From Sphagnum compactum (taxonomy: Eukaryota > Bryophyta > Sphagnopsida > Sphagnales): 64,000 bases of DNA. The position numbers were made by a program, and so were the translations under genes. The first letter of the stretch is position 1. Every line of letters starts with the position of its first letter. The notes under the pieces are model-generated. The model searched no databases. It saw only the letters and a list, made by a program, of their open reading frames with translations, and had not been told where the DNA came from. The stretch is from NCBI GenBank assembly GCA_965153455.1, contig OZ234493.1, forward strand, positions 1,302,001 to 1,366,000, written 5' to 3'. Below, piece after piece: positions 13,241 to 26,307 of the stretch.

Positions 13241-15979
13241 CCCCTGTTCTGGCTGTGTTTGTTTCATTGAGTACCTACTCTATTTAATGTTTTTTTTGGT
13301 GGCAGTCTTATTAGAAAGAAAGGGAGGCTGCTGCTCAGACCCTTTAAATCTGCACCCTCCTTTCTTCTTCCATAGTGTACAGAACTCAACATCATCACCT
13401 AATTCTGAAAAATCTTCGCATCTCTGACTTGTATGTACACCTTTGGGAATCATTATAGAAGGTCGAAAACAAAGGTTGACAAATTGTTGTAATCATCCCA
13501 TTTTCTCAACCTTCATATGTTTTTTTAAAAAATTAAAAAAATTAAAAAAAATTCTATAATAATAATAAGAATTATTATTATTATTATTGTTATTCAATTT
13601 TGTGATATTTGGAGTTGGGGATCATCCATAAGCTGATTTAGCAAAATTTGGCTATTGACAAAATATGAAAGAAGAAAAAATAAATCGTCATCTATATTTT
13701 GCAACCTACTTAAACCATGTATATAAATCTGGCATTTTTAAAATATTTTTTTGAAAAAAATGATTTTTGGAAAAAATATTTATTAGAATAATCATTGAAT
13801 TTGTGATAGAAAACTCCGAAAAGCCAATGTGTTGGGATGTTGAAGAAGGGATATGTACAATTTACGTATGGTGTATTATCATGTTGAAATGGGAAGAGTA
13901 CGAGTACGAGTTCGAATTAATCTTGAAATGTGACTGTGAAAATACACTAAACTTTGAAACAAGTATGAACCCAAGTATGGCAATGGATGGATTTGTGGAG
14001 GAAAAGTATGACCAAATGTCCTTTGATACTCAAATAGTCGATGAACTCAAAGGAAATTGATGTGGGAAAGTCACACAACGGATGAAAATGAAACTACTTG
14101 GGAAAAAACAAAAACACCAAGGGCTTGTGAACTTCTTGAGGTTCCTCCATTGTCCAACTTTCTTGATTTCATCCATTTCAAAAACTTTTTCCTAATTGCA
14201 TTTTCATCCATTTTCAAACTTTCCATCCAACCCTTCAAAGGCATTTTACACAAGTTGGCAATTGAGGGTAGTTGACCGATAAAGAAGATGAATAAGTGAT
14301 GAAATCATTTCCATCATATTCAATCCACATTCATTCCATTCAAAGGATCAATCCTCAAGCAATGCACAATATCTCTTCTTAAGCAATAATACACTATACG
14401 AATTCTATCCGTTCTTTAAGTAAAATTGAATACATGTTACACACGTCGAGAATCTCAAAAAATTAAAAGCATGTACCAAATTACAAAAGATCTAATAAAT
14501 TCGTTACATCACGTTTGTTTATTTTATATGGGCAAAAGTCAATGGAAAAATTATGTAACAAAAGTTGCACAAAACAAATTCTGAAAAAAACTAAGAACTA
14601 TTAAGTGCCTTTAGTGAAAATGAAAAAAAAGAGTAGCTTATTATGCATATAAAAAATATTGAAATTTCGAAATCATGAAAAATCTAATTAACTTTAAATT
14701 GCTTGAAAGGAAACCAATTAATAATTTTAAAACAAAAATCATTTGTTTTGTGATAGCTGAAACTGAGTGTGGTTTGCTATGGTTATATGGTATAAATTTA
14801 ATGCTGGAAAAAGGAAGGCTTTGAAAGTGTAAGCTTAGGTAGGAGGTATTATGACTTAAATTGAGTTTTTTAAAGGTGAATATTTGCAATTTTAAACCTG
14901 AAACATCTCATTTCCACCTACATATTAAGGTTTTTTTAAATGGAAGAAATTGTCCAGTATCACCAGATTTTGAAAAAATAAAAATAAAAATCACAAGTGG
15001 TCTATAATAGGTTCCAGTAGTAGCCAGCAAAATTGAAAAATAAAATAAAAAATAAAAATGATTATGAATATCACTTTTTTTTTCATTCATTTTTGGGTAT
15101 TTTTTTGACCTGGAAAATCTGATTTTAACTTATTCAAAAAAATTAAATTAAAAATGGCCAAAATTTTTCCATGCAAATGACCAAATGGCCAGAGTTTTTA
15201 CAGTAGATTTCTGTAAATAACCCACTATGCTATATAGAAGGATGCTTAGATTTCATGTGAGAGAAATGATCCCCACTCTGACCCTTTTGAAAAAATTAAA
15301 AAAAATGAAAATCACTAAAGCCATGAATTTTTTCATTAAAAAAAATTGCTCTGAAATTTTTATTTTTTTTTCCTAAATTTTTTCTCAAATTGTTTTATAC
15401 AAAATAATACCCAAAAAAATCACTACAAAAGCATTCCATGGTTCAACTACATCACAAAATTGAAAAGAAAAAAACATTGGTTAAGTACCTAGTAACTTTC
15501 GGATTTCGTGGTCTTTGGGAAATGTTTTGGTTACAAATATACCATCCTAAGAACGAATTCAAGGTCTCCGAGTCCAGATTTAACATTCATCCATAGGAGG
15601 CCTCACTCAAGGAAAATGAAGGTACCATTGTAGGACCTAAGTAGTCACCGGTGTTTTTTTTGGATGAAGTTTTGTCGAATTATGATGTGAAAAATGTGAT
15701 TTCAACCTATACAAAGGAATTTTCATGAAAAAAAAGGGCCCAAATTTGCCAGATTTCAAAGCAAAAAAATAATTCCAAATTCCCAGATTTTTGTGATAAG
15801 TTTTAGTAGGTAGCCAAGAATATAGAAGGATTTGTTTTTTTTTTCTTTTTTTTTCTACTTTCATATGTAGTACGTAGCGAAATCTGGCTAAATCATCTCA
15901 TGGAATTTTTTATTTTTTTTTGGGCACTTGAACACACAAGCCTACTCAACACCCTATGTATATTAGTACCCTAATACTC
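13241..15979. other. AT-rich intergenic DNA
   Basis: Many A and T homopolymers. The longest frame (97 codons, plus, 13767-14060) is rich in Glu, Ile and Tyr and resembles no family I know. No RNA gene was seen. Confidence 0.4.
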
Positions 15980-15980
15980 C

Positions 15981-16008
15981 AACCCTAACCCTAACCCTAA
16001 CCCTAACC
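15981..16008 (-). repeat. interstitial CCCTAA hexamer tract
   Basis: Four perfect CCCTAA units with flanking partial units. This is the six-base (vertebrate-type) variant, unlike the seven-base CCCTAAA tracts at 8821, 38618 and 41786. Confidence 0.85.
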
Positions 16009-16264
16009 TATAACCCTGTGTAATACAGACAGGGTTAAAAAAAAAGCAGGTTATGGGGAGAAAAAGGTGCCCTGGGCAGCACGCAATTTGTGTTTGGGAA
16101 AATATTGAACGGGCCACTGGGCAGGCAGACCGACAGACAGACGGACATACAGGGTAAATAGTAAAATAGAATGTGGCAGTACTTTCGTACGTCTAGCATT
16201 AAAGAGCCCTTTTGGCGTAATTAAAATTTCCCGTGGTAAAAGTTAAACCTATCTACTTAACTGC

Positions 16265-16640
16265 CTTAAATTGTTGCTTGGTACAGACAGTAGGTAGGAA
16301 AAGAAGGTAGGTAAGTAGGTAGGTAGGTAGGTAAGTGTGAAAGGGAGGTAGGAAGGAGAGGCAGCCAGGTAGGTAGAAAAAGTGGGTAAGAAGACAAGGT
16401 AGGTAGGTAGGAAGGAGAGGCAGCCAGGTAGGTAGAAAAGATGGGTAGGGAGACAAGGTAGGTAGGTAGGAAGAAAGGAGAGCCAGCCAGGTAGGTGGAA
16501 TTGTGGGTAGGAAGACAAGGTAGGTAGGTAGGTAGGAAGGAAGGAGAGCCAGACAGGCAGGTAGAAAAGCAGGGTGAGAAGTCAAGGTAGGTAGGTAGGA
16601 AGGAGAGCGAACCAGGTAGGTAGGTAGGTAGGTAGGAGAG
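16265..16640. repeat. (AGGT)n minisatellite with a 59-66 bp higher-order unit
   Basis: Five units marked by ggagag at 16355, 16414, 16477, 16543 and 16602. Each is made of (taggt)n, aggaaggagag, a gccagg block and gtgggtaagaagacaagg. The long minus-strand frames full of Leu, Pro, Tyr and Thr are by-products of this repeat. It lies about 750 bp upstream of the LRR-kinase start codon. Confidence 0.85.
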
Positions 16641-17387
16641 GCAGGTAGTTGAATACGGAGAGAGGGAAGGAGGAATGCGCAAGCGCCCTGCTCTCCTTCT
16701 CCTTCTTCTTCTTCTTCTTCTGTGTTTTCTGTCTTTCTTGTTGTTGGTGTCAGCGGAAGGAACGGAGGATGTGCATGTAATTTGTCCGCATGAAAAAGAA
16801 CAACGACGACAACTAAGTGGGAAGGCTGAGAGAGAGACGCTTTGAACTGTTGGAAAGGCTGTGAAATGCTGTGAAATGTGGAAGAAGAAGAACAAGTGCA
16901 ACATAGAAAAAAGCCTCACTAGAAAGTAACTTGAGAGATTGTGGCAAGTAAGAAAGTGTAGTTCGCTCACTCAACCATGGGCTGGTGCTCTCACAGAGAG
17001 AGAGAGAGAGAGAGAGGTGAAGTGCAGGTGATGTGGAATGAGTTGTGAACGTTGGTCAAGAACTTCAGAGTCACTGAGTTGTGATAACCATGTATGCTTT
17101 TTTTCTCTACAAAAAGCTCTTGGCGACAAGCCTGCCTGCCTGTATTCGAAGTTAATGGAGCAGCTTTAACTTCCAGTCCAGGTGAGCTACAGAAAATCAA
17201 GCACGTCTTGTTCTTCTCTCTCTCTCATGGACACACTGCATTTGCCCTCCTGGACAGCAGCTCCCAACTTCTAAGTTAGAAGCTGATCGGCAGCCACAGC
17301 TGCTGCACAGCTTGTCATCATGTAGTAGTAGAAGAAGAAGCAACAACAACAACAACACTCGGAGGAGCGTTTGATCCGTCACACATT
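16641..17387 (+). promoter_or_regulatory. presumed promoter and 5' UTR of the GHR1-like gene
   Basis: Contains pyrimidine-rich (CTT)n near 16700, (AG)n at 16994-17017, (CT)n near 17215 and CAA/GAA triplets near 17335-17360, ending at the start codon at 17388. Such GA/CT tracts are common in plant 5' leaders. No clear TATA box was fixed, so the start of transcription is unknown. Confidence 0.45.
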
Positions 17388-20300
17388 ATGAGGAGAACAA
17401 TGCAGAAGAAGAAGAAGAAGCTTCTCCTTCTCACATGTAGTAGAAGCAGCAGCAGCAGCAGCAGCAGCTTCTTCTTCCTCTGGGCAATGGGTCTTGTTTG
17501 CTTCTTCTTCTTCTTCTTCTCTATGTTGCCAATGTCGGTGAGGGGGGCATCATCATCATCAGATGCCCAGCTGCTTCTACAGTTCAAGGCAGGAATAGTG
17601 GAGCTGGGAGCTTCACAAGTGCTAGCTGATTCTTGGGTAGCAGAGAATGTGGACTCTGCAGGTTGTCCTCAAGGATGGTACGGTGTCACCTTCTCCAACC
17701 CTGGCTGCAACGTGGTTGCTCTGTCTCTCCCGGGCCTCTCGCTCTCTGGAGAGATCAAACAGTACACACTAGGGAGCCTCTCTCACCTCAATTCTCTCTC
17801 CCTTGCTCTCAATTCTCTTAATGGGTCTCTTCCTGCGGATATTGGAGCCCTCTCCCAGCTGCAATCCTTGGACCTCTCCAACAACCACCTTGCAGGTACC
17901 ATACCCCAGAGCTTTGCCAATCTGCAGAGCTTGGTGAACCTGTCACTAGCCAACAATGTTCTGCTTTCAGGAAGTATTGTCTCTGTTCTTGAGCTTCCAG
18001 AGCTGGTTTCTCTCAATCTTTCGGGCAATGCCTTGACTGAAGGGCTTGCTTTCAGTGACAATCTTGTCGAACAAGCGAAGCTGGTGACACTTGACCTCAG
18101 CAACAACCAACTGTCAGGCTCCATTGATCCTCTTCTCACATGGCTCCCTTCCCTTGCTTTCCTCAACTTATCTGGGAATGCCTTCTCCGGCACCATTCCT
18201 CCAGAATTTGGGCAGTGCTGTACCACGCTCATGGCATTGGATTTGAGCAACAATGGATTGACAGGTCCCATTCCCACCATGGATCTTATGGAATCTCTTG
18301 TTTCACTCCGCCTTGCCGGCAATGGCCTCAGCAGCTCTGTTCCTTCTCAACTCTTGAATGACCTTGCTCCTCTTCTTCAAGAACTGGATCTCAGCAGCAA
18401 CAAGCTCACAGGTAGGTGATCAATGGATGGTGCCACCCACCTTTCCCTGTTTCTTTCTTTGGTTCCACCCTTTTGTCCCTTGCACGGCTTTCATATCAAG
18501 CATTCTTTGAGTACATACATACATCAAGCAGGTCTCGTGCCGGGTGGCTGTTGGGAGTTTTCTTTTTTCTTTTTTTGTTGTGGGTTTTGTGTGGCTATGG
18601 AGATTGATGGATTGGTTGGTTTTGCAGGTAGTCTGGAGCAGGTGACATCGAGCACCTTACAAGTATTGAATCTTTCATCCAATGAACTGGAAGGTGCACT
18701 CCCGAGCAGGCTCAAGTCATGTATGGTTGTAGATCTCAGCAGCAACTTGTTTTCAGGGGGGATTTCACTTGCAAGCTGGAGTCCTGGATTGGAGATCCTG
18801 GACCTGAGCCATAACCAGCTCAATGGTACACTTGATGATGAAGCTCTGATGCAGCCTTTTCGATTACAAGCTGTCGACTTGAGTTTCAACCAGCTCACAG
18901 GCTCCATCCCATTGAAGCTTCTTTCGTCACCCTCCATCTCTCAACTCAGCTTGTCAAACAATCAATTCTCCGGAGCTATTCTGATGCAACCGTTGGGAAC
19001 AACCGCAGCAGCAGCTCCTTCTCCTCCCCTTCGGTGGCTGGATCTCTCAACCAACAACTTATCTGGTCAAATCCCTGATGCGATTGCGAGCTATCCAAAC
19101 CTGGAAGCACTGCTTCTGGATGTAAATCAGCTCTCAGGAAGCATTCCAACACAACTTTCAAACTTGTCACTCCTTCGAGAACTTGATGTTTCCAGTAACT
19201 TGTTGACTGGTGCCATCCCTGCAGACCTTCCTGCCAGCCTCCACCTCTTGAACGTTTCGCACAACAATCTTTCTGGCACTCTTCCTCCAAATCTCATGAA
19301 GCTGTTCCCGAATGCGTCATTCTTTCCAGGAAATCCTAATCTGATGCTGCCGTTGACAAGTTCTTCTTCTGACCCAGGCATACAGGTAACACTGGGGAAC
19401 AGTAAGAAAAACTCAGGTTCAGTGATTCGAGTTGGACTCATAGGCGGATGCACAGTAGGTGCAGCACTCCTCATTGCAGCAGCCTTGCTTGTTGTTTACT
19501 TCCGCAACTCCTCCAATTACACAACTATCAAGACATCAGTAAAAGTGCCAACACCACTGCTGCCTCAGGATGCAAAAGCTGTCCCCCGTGATCTTCTTCA
19601 AATGGACTCAGTTCACCCAGAGACCATCCCAGCAATAGGCTTCGATTCTTCAAAGCCTCAGTATCATCATGACTCGGAGGCTTTGGATCTGCAAAAGAGT
19701 GCAGGAGATTCACCGATATGGACAAGGTTGCGATCAGCAGGAGGATTGCTATCTTCTGCTGCTGATGATAGCTCGTCTCTCTCATCAGAGCAGCATCAGA
19801 TGGTACTGAAAGTCCATTCACCTGATCGATTGGCAGGTGACCTTTTCTTTCTGGATGGCTCTTTACTGTTCACAGCTGAAGAGTTGTCACGTGCACCAGC
19901 TGAGGTTTTGGGTCGCAGCAGCCATGGCACCTCGTACAAAGCCACTCTCGATAACGGCCATGTGCTTACAGTCAAGTGGCTACGTGAAGGTCTTGCTAAA
20001 AACAAAAAGGACTTCACACGTGAAGCCAAGCGATTCGGTGGGATCAAGCATCCTCACGTGGTGCCGATGCGAGGATACTACTGGGGTCCTCGTGAGCACG
20101 AGAAGCTTTTGTTGTCGGATTATGTCAGCACAGGGAGCTTAGCAAGTCACTTGTATGAGAAGTCAGGTGGAGTGCGAACACATCCGACTCTGACTTGGGA
20201 GCAACGACTGCAAATTGCTATAGGTGTTGCTAGTGGGTTGACATACCTTCATGGGAAGCAAGGACTAGCACATGGCAATCTCAAAGCCAGTAATGTGTTA

Positions 20301-20777
20301 CTCCAGGGTCCACACTTACAGGCGCGGGTTGCTGATTACAGTCTTCATCGCCTCATGACGGCTGCAGGTACTGCCAACCATATCTTGAACGCAGGTGCTC
20401 TGGGCTACCGATCGCCTGAGCTGGCTGCCACTCGCAAACCCAAACCTTCACTTGCAGGTGATGTTTACGCTCTGGGTGTCATCCTCATGGAGCTTCTCAC
20501 TGGCAAGGGAGCTGGCGACATCATGTCTGGCAATTCTGGGGCTGTCGATTTGCCTGACTGGGTACGCCTCATGGCTTCTGAAGGACGACCTGTTGATTGC
20601 TTTGACCGAGCCCTCATTGGTCTTCATCGAGACCAAGAACCTCTGAAAGGAATGCACGAAGTGCTCAAAATTGCACTGTTGTGCATGTCTCCACATTCAA
20701 TGAGACCCAACATGCGAGTTGTATATGATCAACTCGTTGCACTCACTTCTTCTTCTTCTTCTTCTTCTTTTTCATGA
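17388..20777 (+). CDS. GHR1: GHR1-type leucine-rich-repeat receptor-like pseudokinase
   Basis: Exons 17388-18411 and 18628-20777 are joined over a 216-bp phase-1 GT-AG intron and give 1057 residues, close to Arabidopsis GHR1 as I recall it. Order: Lys/Ser-rich start, hydrophobic signal segment (about residues 28-50), LRRNT cap (about 58-105), about twenty LRRs of the LxxLxLxxNxLxG type, one transmembrane helix (about 607-630), a Ser-rich juxtamembrane part, and a kinase-like domain (about 760-1045). The LSRAPAEVLGRSSHGT block and the tail pattern VILMELLTGKGAGDI are hallmarks of the GHR1 branch. The VK lysine is kept (K791), but the catalytic loop reads HGN (890-892) for HRD and the metal loop DYS (911-913) for DFG. 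It is therefore very probably inactive as a kinase. Known role in Arabidopsis: plasma-membrane scaffold in guard cells, needed for H2O2/ABA signalling to SLAC1. That role here is inference. Met34 is an alternative start that would still leave a signal peptide. Confidence 0.88.
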
Positions 20778-21740
20778 TATCCCTGGGCTGCTTTCCTCCT
20801 GCACCCCCATCTTCTCCACCTCTAGAGTACAATACCCAATGTATTCTAGCTTGACAAAACTGCTGCTAGAACCCTTGAACCCTTGAACACTAATTGAGTT
20901 TAGGAGTTTATAAGGTTCCAAGGAATCTATATGTCTACTACATGCAAAAGCAAATTTTTTTGGGGAATTTTCTTTCTTTCTTTCTTTTTCTCCATCTTGC
21001 ATATAGAAGTGATTCTTAAGGAACAAACCAGTGTTGGACCAGTATCGACTTTTGGACAACACCGATCTGGTCCTGGTATTGGGTCCAATGCTGATTTTTG
21101 CTCTGGGTCCAATGAGTCAGTCAGGTATAAACCTCGTATTGGGATTGGTACAAGGCAGGTATCCCACCTGGTAATATTACCTCAGGTCCCTTACCATTCT
21201 GGTATTGGTATAAGGCTGCTGGCATTGCATCAGGTCATATCCGACTGGTATGTTCTTAAAAAAAACCAGTACTCATATCAGCAGTGCTGCATACCCAGGT
21301 TGTAGTCTATATACCAGTACAACACTGGAACAAACATTTGAGAGCTCAAATCTGTTTTGCATATGAAATTGAGTGCAACTCTAAACCCTAAACCATGTCA
21401 CAACCTTTCTCGGTTTTGGATGCATCATCCCAAATTCTTTTGCGTTGATGGCTGAGTTGGGTACTAAGACATAGTTTCATGGTTGCTACTAGCTTGAATG
21501 GGTTGGTTGTTTGTGCTTGTTGTTAGCAGCACCTGGCTGAGTGTTGGTGGGTCGCTCTGCAAGCCAGGTCTAACCAATGGCCCATTATTTGATGTTATTA
21601 ATCAACACGAAAACTGTCTCATCATTCTAGTTCTGAGTCAATGCCAAGCATGAACTGATGTTCTAGGTAGAATGTTTTTGGAAGCTCAAGAACAAGCTAT
21701 ATAAAATTCTTACGCACTTTGGCTTATGGAAAAATTCCCT
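20778..21740. other. 3' flank of the GHR1-like gene and repeat-like DNA
   Basis: After the TGA comes a presumed 3' UTR. From about 21020 to 21310 words like accagt, ggtattgg and ggtccaatg recur. The phrase aaccagtgttgg returns at 59225, which suggests an interspersed repeat. No gene was recognised. Confidence 0.4.
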
Positions 21741-21744
21741 CTTT

Positions 21745-22285
21745 AGAGAGTTGAACTGCATGCTAAAATGGTTAGACCATACACCAAAATGCTTAAGCTA
21801 CAAGTGTAGTCCATAATGATTAGACCAAGTGCTAAAAAATGCTCAAAACATAAGCCCAAATGCTTAAGAACCTTATAACCTTAGGCTGAAATGCTTAAAC
21901 CACAACTAAAAATGCTTTTGCTGCCTACCAAAATGCTCAAACCATAAGCCAAAAATGCTTAAATCACAATAAAATAAATGCTTGAACCATAAGCCAAAAT
22001 GCTTTAGACCATCACTAAAATGCTCAAGTTATAAGCTTAGTCTAAAAATGCTTAGAACACTTGCCAATGTGCTCAAAACATAAGTCAACATGCTTAAGAA
22101 TATTACAACTTTGAACCAAAATGCTGAGGCCACCTACCAAAATGCTCAAACCATAAGCCAAAATGCTCAAACCATAAGCTATGATGCTTAAACCATAAGC
22201 CAAAATGCTTGGACCATAAGCTATGATGCTTAAACCATAAGCCAAAGTGCTTGAGAATTTTATAACCTTAGGCTAAAATGCTTTA
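21745..22285 (+). repeat. degenerate tandem repeat, about 20-bp unit
   Basis: More than twenty variants of accataagccaaaatgctta. The minus-strand frame at 22042-22245 (repeating AYGLSI) is only a reading of this satellite. Confidence 0.8.
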
Positions 22286-22289
22286 AAGG

Positions 22290-24720
22290 GGAACAAGGGG
22301 GTCACTTCTATATTATTTTTTAAAGCCATGATCAAAGGTTCTTCATAAAAGTAAGAACCACCCAAGACTCGTTTGGGTGCATTTGAAGTTGCTTCGGGGT
22401 TGGGCTGAAACTCTCAAGACAACCTGAATGCACCCAACTACTACCTCTGCGCATAAGATGTTCTTTTTTAAAAGAACCAATGTAACAATATTGGATGATG
22501 TTGTATCCAACTTGAATTGAATTAAAATTAAAATTCTTGAATTAAATTCAATTGAAGAAAAATGGAATGAAAATTAGTGCAAAACATATTCAAAATCCAC
22601 TTGTGACTATGATGTTAAATTTTTAAAAAATGAAGTTTTAAAAAAAAAAGACAAATCTTTAAAATAAAACATTTCCATTCTTTTTTATTTGAGAATTAGC
22701 TAAACAACATCTAGTTAAAAAATTTCATCCAAGATGATGACTTCTGGAACCTAAAGTTAATGAATAAATTATCAATTGCGAGACGATTTGATACAACCTT
22801 AGGAATACATGGTTAGTAATAGATGAAGCTTATTAGAACAACCAATGGTGCCTTCCACTCTTTTGGTTCATGAAGGCTAGTTCCAACATCCATGACCATG
22901 GTTGGCAATAGGCCAAGCTCATTTAGAAATTAAATTCCTTTCATGATTCAACCCATTGCTCACCCTAGATTAACCAACCAATTCTAACTAGAGCAACATT
23001 TGGAACCATTGTTCCGGAGCACATGTAAAGTATATCCTTAATTGCTTACCTAAGGTATTGTCATTTATTAATATTCTCATATTTAAAGTCAACAACGAGT
23101 GTTGTCCAAGTTTTAATATACTCAACAATTCCCATTATACATCCAATCACTAACCTAGTTACATTCTTAAAAAAAAGAAAAAAAGATTTCAAATGTAAAA
23201 AGGGGAAAAAAACATGTTCCATATTGCCTATATGGATGAAAGTAAGAGGCCCTCTTTACATTATACCGAGGAACTATGACCATGGAATTGTTGAGAGCCA
23301 TCAAAATGCATCCAATTGTGAAAATTTCAAGTATCTTGTTGCCTTCTTATTTACTCATGTAATCCTCCTAAAATCCTCTTGAAAGATCAACTTACAATCC
23401 CATAGATTAAGAAAGGGTATATTATGTCATGTCCCGCATTTGGATGTCCACCAAAATGAAGTCAAAGTTTTCCTTGTCTTTTATTCTTTTGTATTAGAGA
23501 TCTTTTGCTTCACACCATTCACGGAGTATTAGCATTGCACCATATTGTGAAAGCATTTTGGCATTGTAACTTTTGTATTACCTAATCATGTTGTCATCCA
23601 ACTATGTACAAACAATATATAACATGACCCAATATTTAAAATCGACTGGTATTCAATAATTGCTTTGGATTAATTTTCAAAACAAAATTAAGAAAAAAAT
23701 AATTTTATACTCGAAAAAACATTACTTTGCCCATAGAAAGTTAATATCATCAATATATTTAATTGTAGTCAAACCAAAAATTAACACAACTAGAAAAGGA
23801 AATCATAACCTTTGAGTGTTCTACAAGATTTTTTTCTTGATTTGATTGTTCCATGTAATTGCTTCCAACACAAAACAAAGTACAATGAGTGTTATTGAAA
23901 AAGGCCAAAAAATCACACAAGAAAGCAAACAAATTTTAATGAGAAATCACAAACCAAAATGCAATTTTTATGTGCCCATCCCCTATCCCCACCTAATTAT
24001 TAGGTATTGAAGGAAGTACCATAAGAACTACCTAAGAAATGTTAGCAATTACCTTACTAGTAAATAGGGCACTAAGTGGCTACTACTAAGTAGGCGTATT
24101 TGTATCACTAGTACATAGGTATTAGATAATTGTCCAACTCATAATTATCATTTTATTATTATCTAGTTTTTTAATATATACATATTAAAGCCACCTTATC
24201 TTAATTATAATTCATTATTTCATATTATTGCATATATTATATTATAATTAAATTGATTATTTGAATAAAGTGTACCCTCTTTTTAAACTAATTAGCTTAT
24301 AATTTTTACCCAATAACCAATATATTGCACCTTATATTTTTATTCACTTATTTTCTACTTTTTTTTCCTTAGTGTTCACACCCTTTTCAATATTGTAAGG
24401 AATGGAAACCATTTGGAGGAAGAGTTTCAACTATTTTCAAAAAAATAAAATTAAAATGGTTTTGTTGATGTGAGAGTCTATTTCTTGATTTTGCGAAAAA
24501 CATTGTGATAAAAGTTTTTTGATTTCTTCAATTATGGTTGTTTTTCTTTGTTTTATGATGTTACAAAATTGCAAGTATTATCTATATGTGGCATAAAAAA
24601 ACCCAATTGTGAAAAATAAAATTTTCTAAATATTTTAAGTTAACTTTCCAATAACAACAAATTATTACTCAAACTTAAAAATTTACAAACATTGGGGCAG
24701 GGCATTTCAAAAAGAAAAAA
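22290..24720. other. AT-rich intergenic DNA
   Basis: Nothing supported. There are no frames above 60 codons with protein-like composition and no clear repeat ends. Confidence 0.45.
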
Positions 24721-24759
24721 TTGTCTTTGGCTTCCTCTTGGCCTATTGGCCTTCGATAA

Positions 24760-25260
24760 GGTACCTACTCAGATCCCAAAAGGTCCTCAAGATATAGGCC
24801 TTTTCCTCCTGGTTTTAGAGTCCCTTGGGGATTTTCAGTACCAAGTTCCACTTGGCCTATCGTCCTTTAGGTAGGTACCTACTCAGATCCCAGAAGGCTC
24901 TCAAGATAGGCCTTTCTCCTTGGTTTTAGAGTCCCTTGACTGGCTTAGGTAGTAGGTACCTACACACATCTCAGAAGGTTCTCAAGATAGGCCCTTCTAC
25001 TGGTTCTGGAGTCCCTTCACTGGCTTATGTTAGGTACCTACACAGATCCCAGAAGGTTCTCAAGATGGGCCCTTCTCCTGGGTCTTAGAGTCCGGTGGCT
25101 GGCACAGGTAGGTACCTACTCAGACCCAGAAGGTTCTCAAGATAGGCCCTTCTCCTGGGTCTTAGAGTCCCTTGGCTAGCTAAGATAGGTATGTACTCAG
25201 ATCCCGGAAGGTTCTCAAGATAGGCCCTTGTCCTGGGTCTTAAGAGTCCCTTGGCTGGCG
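24760..25260 (+). repeat. 78-bp minisatellite, six copies
   Basis: Units begin at ggtacctac (24760, 24874, 24955, 25033, 25111) and a variant at 25188. Each carries tcagatccc-agaaggt, tctcaagatagg and cttagagtcccttggctgg. The last four starts are 77-78 bp apart; the first unit is longer. The array stops at the edge of the CpG-rich SQD2 promoter. Confidence 0.9.
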
Positions 25261-26307
25261 TTTGTGGGGCCTCCTCTCTCCCTCCATCCTTTCATTGTGT
25301 AAGCACGGCAGGAAAGCGCAAGCGTTTCTCGCCGCTTCTCGTTTTGCCGCTGAACTCAAGGTCCCCGCCCGCCCGCTCGCCCGCCTTCCCCCTCTTCCTT
25401 CCTCCCTCCCTTCCTCTCGCTGGTGGCCCGCCCTCGATGCGGCCGCATCATCACAGAAGCCCCGGGGTTCTAGTTTGCGGAGGCAGGAAGTGCACTAACA
25501 AAATGCCACAAAGCAGAGATCCGTGCACATTCCTAGTATATACTGCACTGCTGCAGTTGCAAGACCTGGACGCAGCATCTAGGATCGCCCCAGAATAATA
25601 TGCCCCTCCTTCACGCAAAGGTACGCTACTGTCTGTCCCGATCTACATCAATCCGTCTGAAAGGAAAGACAGCAAGAAAGGAATCAGGAATCATCGATCT
25701 TGTGCTTTTGTTTTTCCCACCTTCTGAGCAACAGTAACAACAATTTAAAAGCAGCTGAGAAATCTTGGGAAGTTGTAACTTCCACTGCAACACCAAGCTC
25801 TCTCTATCTCTCTCAAGGAATCGGCGCCGGGTTTCCCAAATTTCCCGCAAACTACAAATCGTAGAATCGAGTCATCGTGCACGACACGCACGCGATTGAT
25901 TCTGTCTTTGTGTGAGCGGAAATCTACCTGATTGCCGCGTTGGTGAACGAAGCTCATGATTCGCTGGCATATTGGTGAAGCAGGATCGATCCATTGCGTG
26001 ACTGACTTTGGAGTGATCGTGGAGATCGGTTGAGCAAGACAGCTTCGTGAACTTGCGCGTGCACTGCATTGAGAAAATGATTATACTTCAGGATTGGTGA
26101 AGGATATTTGAAAACTTTGGCGGAAGAGCTCGTTGAGGAAGACGACAATACGAATCTTGTGAATTGGTGAGTAAGAAGACGAAGGAACTGTACTATCTCA
26201 ATCTCTGGTGTGATAGATTTTGGAGCATTTCCGTTGCGGATTGAGGAGCTAGAAGCAGGATCTTGGTGAAGGATCAGACAACGGTTGTTCTGGAGGCGAA
26301 GTCCGAA
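25261..26307 (+). promoter_or_regulatory. CpG-rich promoter and 5' leader of SQD2
   Basis: GC content and CpG rise sharply at about 25310-25460 (cccgcccgcccgctcgcc) against an AT-rich background, then fall towards the SQD2 start codon at 26308. The leader has in-frame TTG and other near-start codons upstream, but the first ATG in the SQD2 frame is 26308. The exact transcription start was not found. Confidence 0.5.

Noticed and set aside
16266-16970. 234-codon minus-strand frame rich in Leu, Pro, Tyr and Thr
   Set aside because: It mostly reads through the AGGT minisatellite; the peptide repeats mirror the DNA repeat in several frames.
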